The notes under the pieces were generated by a model. That model saw only the letters and a program-made list of their open reading frames with translations, was not told the DNA's origin and ran no database searches. Below are positions 56,340 to 64,000 of a stretch of 64,000 nucleotides of DNA, in pieces. The DNA comes from Achatina immaculata. Taxonomy: Eukaryota; Mollusca; Gastropoda; Stylommatophora; Achatinidae. Every line of letters starts with the position of its first letter. The first letter of the stretch is position 1. The translations under genes and the position numbers were made by a program. The stretch is from positions 2,396,633 through 2,460,632 of the forward strand of contig CM019710.1 of assembly GCA_009760885.1 (NCBI GenBank), written 5' to 3'.

Positions 56340-57235
56340 TGCTCATTCATTCATTTGCATGTCCCTTGTGAAACTTTGCCTCCCTGTAGGCCTCTTGGTT
56401 GTGAGCAAGATGGCCTGCTGTTGATGCATCCTTTTGCAGATCATCAACCATGTCTTGCAGCCATCTTCGCCTTGGTCTTCCTATCTTTCTTTTTCCCATT
56501 ATGTACCCTTCCAAGATGGTTTTCTCTAGATTATCATGATGTTTAATGTATCCAAAATATTTAAGTTTTCTCTGTTTAATACTCTTTACTAGCCAGCCTT
56601 CTTCAATATTAAGTTCTTGTAGTATGGATATATTTGTTCTTTTTCTGTGTCCATGATATTAAGAACTCTTCTGCAGCATTTACATTCAAAGGCATTTATG
56701 TGTTTCTCAGCTGTTTTGTTAAGTGTCCAGGTCTCACAGGCGTATGTTGCGATGGGAAAGATGCATGCCTTAAAAATCTTATTTTTGTGGTTCTGTCTGT
56801 TCCTCTCCAGAGATTCTTCAGTAGTTTTACTTTCTGAAGAGCGATAGACATCCTTTTAATTTCCCTCATTGTATCTCCATTATTAGTTAGTAGTGATCCA
56901 GGATATTCAAAACTCTCCACTTCTTCCATTTTTTCCTCATTGATACATATATCAACTGCCTTGTTTGTTTTGTCAGTTGTCTTCAATTTAGTTTTCTTTG
57001 CATTAAGATAGAGGTTTTGGTCTTTACTGTTCTTATGGACTGACATAATTAGTTTTTCCATTACTTTTTGTGTTGTGGACAGTAATACTGTGTCATCAGC
57101 ATATCTAATCTCTGGTATTTCATAACCTCCAGCTATGGCATTGTAATATTCTTTGTCTACATCTTCTCTAACATCCCTCATTATATTTTCAGTATACAGG
57201 TTAAATATATATATATATGGTGAAAACATTTGTTT
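56340..57235 (-). mobile_element. RTE-type LINE family A copy flanked by TA runs
   Basis: Minus strand: IFNLYTENIMRDVREDVDKE, YEIPEIRYADDTVLLSTTQK (intact YADD), EVESFEYPGSLLTNNGDTMR, then a frame break and the C-terminal part down to the GGACATGCAAATGAATGAAT end near 56342. TATATATATA lies at both edges (56317-56334, 57209-57219), so insertion into a TA run is likely. Confidence 0.87.
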
Positions 57236-57814
57236 AGATGCCATGATGGGTTGATGGGTTGTGGTGTTTGGTCCCACCTACTGATTAATATTAATTAAGG
57301 AGTTCAGTAATTTTTTTATTTAGAACTTTGACCCCATCTCATTCACCAGATGGCAGTACACTACTACCCAGAATCTTAGCACTGTGTATGGGGCCAAAGT
57401 GAAGTTAGTCCATATAACATATAGGGCTAATGGTTTTAACATGGAAAACCTGCATAAACAGGATGTGTTAGTATAATATGTTAGTATAGTGTAGGGGGTT
57501 AATACCAAAGAAGTTAAGAAACACATCTTAACAGATGCCAGACCTCACATGCTTTTGAAGCAGAAGTCAATGACAGAGCCTTATTTGATGCTTTATGGCA
57601 TAAACCATAGAAGAAGGTAATAGATTTCTCTGCAGGAGAGACATCATTTAGGTGATGCATAAAAAGTTCCCATATATAAATGATGCAAATACTGGGAGTA
57701 AGATTTACTTGATAACCAAGTTATATGTTTCAGCTGTTACCATCATCACATACCAAAAAACAGCAACAAAATTTATACATTTTTTTTATTGTTTGGTATA
57801 GTTGACAGGGATTT

Positions 57815-57992
57815 ATACATTCAAATGTAATATCCACCATCATTTGTGCATGTGAAAGCTGGAAAACAACTAAAGAAATAAACAACAAACTGGACTCTTT
57901 TGAAAACAAATGCCTCAGGAAAACAGCCTTTATAAAGTGGAATGAATTCAAGAGCAGCACAGAGATAAGGCAGATGAGTGAACAACAACCTA
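57815..57992 (+). mobile_element. RTE-type LINE family C fragment
   Basis: In + frames: SNVISTIICACESWKTTKEI, LDSFENKCLRKTAFIKWNEF and IRQMSEQQP. It ends abruptly where the 50-bp array starts. Confidence 0.82.
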
Positions 57993-59035
57993 TTTGACAG
58001 TGTTAACAGCAGCCAAAAATATGCTAGAATAACAAACTTGTAATTGACAGTGTTAACATCTGTAGAAAATATGCTAGAATAACAAACTTGTAATTGACAG
58101 TGTTAACATCTGTAGAAAGTATATTAGAATAACAAACTGGTAATTGACTGTGTTAACATCTGTAGAAAATATGCTAGAATAACAAACTTGTAATTGACAG
58201 TGTTAACATCTGTAGAAAGTATATTAGAATAACAAACTTGTAATTGACAGCATTAACATCTGTAGAAAATATGCTAGAATAACAAACTTGTAATTGACAG
58301 TGTTAACATCTGTAGAAAGTATATTAGAATAACAAACTTGTAATTGACTGTGTTAACATCTGTAGAAAATATGCTAGAATAACAAACTTGTAATTGACAG
58401 CATTAACATCTGTAGAAAATATGCTAGAATAACAAATTTGTAATTGACAGTGTTAACATCTGTAGAAAGTATATTAGAATAACAAACTTGTAATTGACAG
58501 CATTAACATTTGTGGAAAATATGCTAGAATAACAAACTTGTAATTGACAGCATTAACATTTGTAGAAAATATGCTAGAATAACAAACTTGTAATTGACAG
58601 CATTAACATCTGTAGAAAATATGCTAGAATAACAAACTTGTAATTGACAGCATTAACATCTGTAAATAATATGCTAGAATAACAAATTTGTAATTGACAG
58701 TGTTAAAATCTGTAGAAAGTGTATTAGAATAACAAACTTGTAATTGACAGCATTAACATCTGTAGAAAATATGTTAGAATAACAGACTTGTAATTGACAG
58801 CATTAACATCTGTAGAAAATATGTTAGAATAACAGACTTGTAATTGACAGTATTAACATTTGTAGAAAATATGCTAGAATAACAAACTTGTAATTGACAG
58901 CATTAACATTTGTGGAAAATATGCTAGAATAACAAACTTGTAATTGACAGCATTAACATTTGTAGAAAATATGCTAGAATAACAAACTTGTAATTGACAC
59001 CATTAACGTCTGTAGAAAATATGCTAGAATAACCA
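57993..59035. repeat. 50-bp minisatellite, about 21 copies
   Basis: The unit is TAATTGACAGCATTAACATC plus TGTAGAAAATATGCTAGAAT. Variants (TGTTAACATC; GAAAGTATATTAG) alternate on the left, pointing to a 100-bp dimer stage, while single CATTAACATT units dominate on the right. Confidence 0.94.
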
Positions 59036-59920
59036 TGTTGTAAACTGTAAGAATTTGTTAATAATATTTGTGTGTGTCCATGGTGCTGATGTTGATTTTT
59101 ATGTGCAACGTTCAGTTCTTTCTTGCATCATGTACTAACAGCTTACCTGCTTATTCAGAACTGTATTATATGCTGATAATGTTATCATTGTAACTCATTA
59201 TTGTCTTCTTTCAATGTTTTTTTTCTTCTTATGTCTCAGCATCATTTTAGGCTGAACTGATTAATTGGTGGTTTTGTTTAGTTCTTTGATATTACTTGTC
59301 AGACTGACCTCAACAGTCAGGGTTTAGTTGTTTTTGATGTAAACTGTTCTTGCCTTCAGCTGGGTCAGGCTGCAGCTGTTCTTGGCATCTGAAAGTGTGT
59401 ATAAACTAGTTACAGTGAGAATTTAAGTTGTTTTTTTTTCTCTAAAATAGTATTTCTTCTTCTTTGTGCTACTGGTTCCTCTTTTATCTTTCATCTTTGT
59501 ACAGTAGGTAAGGTCTGGATCTTAACTTCAGGCCGTGATTTGCTGAATGATGCCGGGTTAGCTATCAGCTGAGTCCAGCTATACTCCACCGCCAGGTTCT
59601 TACACAACCTCACATTAGCAACAACAGGCACAGATCTCAAGCAAGTCCCGTGTATCACACAGACACTGAGTTTATTGATGAACTTGGTGAAGATATGAAT
59701 GAGAATGATGATATCTTGACAGCCAGCAGGTTGCCCCAGCCACGTGGCATGTCCTTTCATCCATCCAGTATTTCAGTAACAATACAGCAGCTATCTTCAT
59801 GTCAGCAACATCTATTTTCATGACAGAACGATACAAAAAAAAAACCCCTCCTCTCTGTTTCGCATCTAAACATAAACTAGCTCAGCCTTTTTCCCCCCAC
59901 AATTTCCCCTGTCAGGGGTT
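59036..59920. other. Intron sequence, one unclassified block
   Basis: 59490-59790 has more even base composition, and its minus strand is open for 89 residues without a domain I know. The rest is AT-rich. Confidence 0.35.
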
Positions 59921-60272
59921 GCTCCGCCCACATGACGGCCCTTTCCTGCCTTTTTTCCCCAGCAGTCGCGGTTTGATCAGCCCACATGACGGGCCTTTCC
60001 TGCCTTTTTTCCCCAGCAGTCGCGGTTTGATCAGCCCACATGACGGGCCTTTCCTGCCTTTTTTCCCCAGCAGTCGCGGTTTGATCAGCCCACATGACGG
60101 GCCTTTCCTGCCTTTTTTCCCCATCAGTCACGGTTTGATCAGCCCACATGACGGCCCTTTCCTGCCTTTTTTCCCCCAGCAGTCGTGGTTTGATCAGCCC
60201 GCATGACGGCCCTTTCCTGCCTTTTTTCTCCAGCAGTCACGGTTTGATCAGCCCACATGACGGGCCTTTCCC
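59921..60272. repeat. 54-bp minisatellite, about six and a half copies
   Basis: The unit is AGCAGTCGCGGTTTGATCAG plus CCCACATGACGGGCCTTTCC. It is GC-rich for this window and open on both strands (+: GLISPHDGPFLPFFPSS). A partial unit precedes at 59921. Confidence 0.93.
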
Positions 60273-61204
60273 GCGCATGGGAAACTTCAGAGCGAGACTC
60301 AAAACAATGCCCTTTCTGAAAACACAGCAGTTATCTCATATATACACTGTTACAGATCATGGATACATGGTTTCATTCTTTTCTCTGTCAAAATACTCTT
60401 CCTTCCTTCCTTCCTTTTTTAAAAGTTATTTTAAAAAGTCATTTTCTCTCTTGTTAATAGATGTTATCATTGTAATCATTCACAGTTGTTACCATTCATT
60501 GTGATCATTCACTCTTAATGAGTGTTAGTCCTCATTGTGATCATTCACATTTGTTAACTTTCATTTTAAGCATTCCTCGTGATCAGTCACTCTCATTAAC
60601 AGATGTTAGTCTTCTTTGTGATCTTTCACTTTTGTTAACTAATTTTAGCATTTCATTGTGATCAGTCATTCATGTTCACATGTAGAACAAGTTTTTTTTA
60701 ACTCTTCCACAAATTGTAGTCATATTTCCCTGCACAGTGTTTTGTACAGCTTTATGGCAGTGACTGTTTGTATATGTCCATGTTCACTTGTGGCAGAAAC
60801 ATGTACACAATATTACACTAAACTTTGAAATCATCTAAAGAGGGAAAAAATGTAATATTGCCCATAAGGCCATTTGAAATGTTAATGATGTACATTCAGG
60901 TTTATGTTCCATTATATTATGGTTTACAGTGTATGTATATCAGCTGCTTCTTTTTTTTTCTGAAACGTTATCAGTATTTGTGTGTGATTGACAATAATTT
61001 TGTTCAGTTTAGTTTTCAGTGTATTGTCCTGCTTGCTTCTGTTTAGTTGGAGCTCTGGAGATGATGAGAGAAACTCCAAGCAAACTTAAGTGTGGACATA
61101 CATGAGGAACATTTGTATGTATGTTTATTTATTTTTCTGTTACTTGTTGCTTCATTTTCTATGCCTGACTGAAAAGTTTGTCCACACTCTTTTAATCCCT
61201 GCAG
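60273..61204. other. Intron sequence with a loose ~50-bp repeat
   Basis: 60470-60680 has four loose copies of CATTGTGATCATTCACTCTT. No element or exon recognised before the acceptor at 61204. Confidence 0.5.
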
Positions 61205-61281
61205 TGGTGGACATTGGATCATCAGTGGATGAAAAGACATTTATGCAGGATCCATCTGAATCACCTGCCAGGGGAGAAATG
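61205..61281 (+). CDS. VPS13: VPS13 exon (SVDEKTFMQDPSESPARGEM)
   Basis: Acceptor TTAATCCCTGCAG, donor GTAAAC; phase 1 in, phase 0 out. It encodes VVDIGSSVDEKTFMQD and ends PARGEM, the start of the P-x-G-E-(M/L) segment that precedes the long strand on the next exon. That exon is not in the window. It is short and loop-like, so support comes from phase and position more than from similarity. Confidence 0.8.
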
Positions 61282-61319
61282 GTAAACTTGAACTATATCT
61301 CATTTTACTGATTGAATCC

Positions 61320-61500
61320 AGAAAGGGGAATTTGTAGATGGCGAGTCATTTTATTGAACAGATCCAGAAATGAGACTGTGTAGATGACAAGTCATTTTAC
61401 TGAACGAATCCAGAAATGAGATTATGTAGATGACAAAGCATTTTACTGAATGAATCGAGAAATGAGATTATGTAGATGACAAGTTATTTTACTGAACAAA
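61320..61500. repeat. ~48-bp tandem repeat, four copies
   Basis: The unit is ATCCAGAAATGAGATTATGT plus AGATGACAAGTCATTTTACT. It starts about 40 bp after the donor at 61281. Confidence 0.9.
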
Positions 61501-61624
61501 CCAATAACATGTTGTAGTGTCCAGTGCAGAATGTTTGAAACTGAGAAAATTGTGTGATAAAGGGTAGAATGTCAGGCAGGCCTATATGCCCTATTCTTTA
61601 CCCTTTACAAATAAGTTCAGTCAC

Positions 61625-62575
61625 CCAACAGAAGGTGCAGCTGTAGCTAAGGTGACATGCATAGATAACCCAACAGAGGTGCAGCTGTCGCTAAGGTGAC
61701 ATGCAATGATAAACCAACAGAAAGTGTAACTGTAGCTAAGGTGACATGCAATGATAAACCAACAGAAAGTGTAACTGTAGCTAAAGTGACATGCATAGAT
61801 AACCCAACAGAATGTGCAGCTGTAGCTAAGGTGACATGCATAGATAACCCAACAGAATGTGCAGCTGTAACTAAGGTGACATGCATAGATAACCCAACAG
61901 AATGTGCAGCTGTAACTAAGGTGACATGCATAGATAACCCAACAGAATGTGCAGCTGTAGCTAAGGTGACATGCATAGATAACCCAACAGAATGTGCAGC
62001 TGTAACTAAGGTGACATGCATAGATAACCCAACAGAATGTGCAGCTGTAGCTAAGGTGGCATGCATAGATAACCCAACAGAATGTGCAGCTGTAACTAAG
62101 GTGACATGCATGGATAACCCAACAGAATGTGCAGCTGTAGCTAAGGTGACATGCATAGATAACCCAACAGAATGTGCAGCTGTAACTAAGGTGACATGCA
62201 TAGATAACCCAACAGAATGTGCAGCTGTAACTAAGGTGACATGCATAGATAACCCAACAGAATGTGCAGCTGTAACTAAGGTGACATGCATAGATAACCC
62301 AACAGAATGTGCAGCTGTAACTAAGGTGACATGCATAGATAACCCAACAGAATGTGCAGCTGTAACTAAGGTGACATGCATAGATAACCCAACAGAATGT
62401 GCAGCTGTAACTAAGGTGACATGCATAGATAACCCAACAGAATGTGCAGCTGTAACTAAGGTGACATGCATGGATAACCCAACAGAATGTGCAGCTGTAA
62501 CTAAGGTGACATGCATGGATAACCCAACAGAATGTGCAGTGTAACTAAGGTGACATGCATGGATACATGTGTTTT
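61625..62575. repeat. 45-bp minisatellite, about 21 copies
   Basis: The unit is AACCCAACAGAATGTGCAGC plus TGTAACTAAGGTGACATGCA. The longest open stretches in the second half of the window come from it: 282 residues on + (NPTECAAVTKVTCID) and 289 on minus (HVTLVTAAHSVGLSM). Both are consequences of a 15-codon unit. Variants GTAGCT/GTAACT alternate on the left and become uniform on the right. Confidence 0.95.
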
Positions 62576-62984
62576 TTCTCTTTAAGCTCTGAAGTGATTA
62601 GTTTGTCAACTATACAAAACAAAATACAAGCAATCCTCAGTTAAACTGACTAATAGGAGAAAAACCTGTTCTTCAGAGCCCTTAAGTCCATTGAATGGAA
62701 TGTTTGGGTAGGAGGAAGGGTGTTTTTTTTTGTGTTGCTTTTATTTAAAAGAAAAAACAAATACAATATACAGTCCCGTACAATATAAAATTATTGACAT
62801 TTGACTTAAGGATCTTGGAGAAAGTTTTTTTTTTTTTTTTTTAATGTTGTAAATAATGTTGTGAACACATGCTAGTGAGACACTTTGCTCTAGTTTCTCA
62901 GTTCCAATTTTAGTGCCATATTTAAGTTTATGTGCTTGCTTTTAACTTTTCTGTCTCTTGATGTCATTTAGAATTGTAAAGTAA
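62576..62984. other. Intron sequence, no feature recognised
   Basis: AT-rich with T runs (62726-62734, 62825-62842). Confidence 0.45.
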
Positions 62985-63215
62985 AAGGTAAAACTACCAT
63001 TTTCATGCCTTTAAGGCATATATTTCCAGGACCATCAGCACATGAAAGCGTGATGTGGTCAGTATCACACCTGACCTTATTTACTGTCCCACATTTCTCT
63101 AGTACCCATTTTTAGAGGCTGGGTGGGCCCCGGAGCCTTTTTTTACTGGGTAGCAGAACAATCACATTGCTGGTACTTGAACCATACCACTGAGTTAGTC
63201 AACCAAGCTCCTACT
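62985..63215 (-). mobile_element. tRNA-derived SINE, minus strand
   Basis: GATGTGGTCAGTATCACACC, TAGTACCCATTTTTAGAGGC and GGGCCCCGG-like words match the body of the SINE at 37762-38011 and, inverted, that at 40101-40356. Near 63170-63185 the minus strand reads GGTTCAAGTACC, a box B. The 5-prime (tRNA) end passes directly into the next array. Confidence 0.78.
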
Positions 63216-64000
63216 TGGCTAACCAGGCCGGCTGCTGAGTTAGTCAACCAAGCTCCTATTTACTTGGCTAACCAGGCCGGCTGCTGAGTTAGTCAACCAA
63301 GCTCCTGCTTGGCTAACCAGGCCGGCTGCTGAGTTAGTCAACCAAGCTCCTATTTACTTGGCTAACCAGGCCGGCTGCTGAGTTAGTCAACCAAGCTCCT
63401 ATTTACTTGGCTAACCAGGCCGGCTGCTGAGTTAGTCAACCAAGCTCCTACTTGGCTAACCAGGCCGGCTGCTGAGTTAGTCAACCAAGCTCCTACTTGG
63501 CTAACCAGGCCGGCTGCTGAGTTAGTCAACCAAGCTCCTACTTGGCTAACCAGGCCGGCTGCTGAGTTAGTCAACCAAGCTCCTACTTGGCTAACCAGGC
63601 CGGCTGCTGAGTTAGTCAACCAAGCTCCTATTCACTTGGCTAACCAGGCCGGCTGCTGAGTTAGTCAACCAAGCTCCTACTTGGCTAACCAGGCCGGCTG
63701 CTGAGTTAGTCAACCAAGCTCCTATTTACTTGGCTAACCAGGCCGGCTGCTGAGTTAGTCAACCAAGCTCCTATTCACTTGGCTAACCAGGCCGGCTGCT
63801 GAGTTAGTAAACCAAGCTCCTATTCACTTGGCTAACCAGGCCGGCTGCTGAGTTAGTAAACCAAGCTCCTATTCACTTGGCTAACCAGGCCGGCTGCTGA
63901 GTTAGTAAACCAAGCTCCTATTCACTTGGCTAACCAGGCCGGCTGCTGAGTTAGTAAACCAAGCTCCTATTTACTTGGCTAACCAGGCCGGCATTTTGAA
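63190..64000. repeat. 45/49-bp minisatellite apparently derived from a SINE head
   Basis: The unit is CTGAGTTAGTCAACCAAGCT plus CCTACTTGGCTAACCAGGCC, with a 4-bp longer form (CCTATTTACTTGG) and, on the right, a GTAAACC variant. About 17 copies, continuing to the window edge. The minus strand contains TGGTTAGCCAAGTAGG and TGGTTGACTAACTCAG, each like a tRNA box A, once per unit. Confidence 0.9.

Larger units (their letters stand above)
206..61281 (+). other. VPS13: VPS13-family gene, internal portion (20 exons)
   Basis: The exons listed separately form one open frame of about 847 codons, with GT donors, AG acceptors and matching phase at every junction. Successive segments (KKGPEFRTSY, FVNKFVKSLV then SFLDNF, RAPLVVVPQNS, VEFLMRVAEFF, NIWDKKKL) follow the order known in VPS13A/C. 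Family knowledge: VPS13 proteins are very long rods with a hydrophobic groove that move phospholipids between membranes at organelle contact sites. The part seen here lies after the N-terminal chorein region and before the VAB/WD40-like C-terminal part, both outside the window. Introns range from about 0.5 to 7.7 kb and are mostly repeats. VPS13A, VPS13C or an invertebrate A/C co-orthologue are all possible. Confidence 0.9.

Noticed and set aside
59799..60206. 135-residue Pro/Phe-rich + strand frame
   Set aside because: 54-bp minisatellite, open on both strands; no family similarity.
61696..62544. 282- and 289-residue frames on opposite strands
   Set aside because: Both arise from the same 45-bp array in a VPS13 intron.

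Overview
The window is animal nuclear DNA: one large, intron-rich protein gene on the + strand, with introns crowded by minisatellites and decayed transposable elements. The 5-prime and 3-prime ends of the gene both lie outside the window. Twenty exons (one tentative) join in consistent phase into about 847 codons without a stop. I recognise the product as a VPS13-family bridge-like lipid transfer protein, closest in feel to the VPS13A/C branch. The exons cover an internal part of the rod that follows the N-terminal chorein region. Family-level recognition is strong; choosing between A and C is not possible by eye.

Organism: RTE-type LINEs ending in short tandem tails, tRNA-derived SINEs, several mariner lineages, hAT elements and an RNase H-bearing LINE together suggest an invertebrate, most likely a mollusc or other lophotrochozoan. 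This is an inference, not a proof.

Layout: 0-7 kb holds exons 206-244 (tentative), 2418-2500, 5213-5352 and 7095-7231, a deleted mariner at 404-1156 and a 1.36 kb array of 43-bp units. 7-16 kb holds a mariner pseudogene, three minisatellites, an RNase H LINE remnant, a CR1/L2-like LINE 3-prime end and a 1.4 kb ORF-less retroposon. 16-24 kb holds three exons, an old minisatellite split by LINE insertions (one with a 5-prime inversion), further LINE remnants and an antisense mariner. 24-37 kb holds seven exons, two mariner remnants, a non-autonomous hAT and RTE LINE copies in opposite orientation on both sides of exon 34345-34514. 37-49 kb holds three exons, two SINEs (one inserted in a LINE), an inverted LINE pair and a nest of transposons inside a LINE whose reverse-transcriptase motif has itself become a minisatellite. 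49-64 kb holds the last four exons, a hAT C-terminal remnant, a second copy of the ORF-less retroposon inserted in a 45-bp minisatellite, and several long arrays, the last apparently grown out of a SINE tRNA region.

Most long open frames in the window are minisatellites whose unit length is a multiple of three, not genes. The most unusual item is the ORF-less, (GAA)n-tailed retroposon made of two kinds of internal tandem module, present in two copies (14631-16062 and 50671-51756), each flanked by a target-site duplication.
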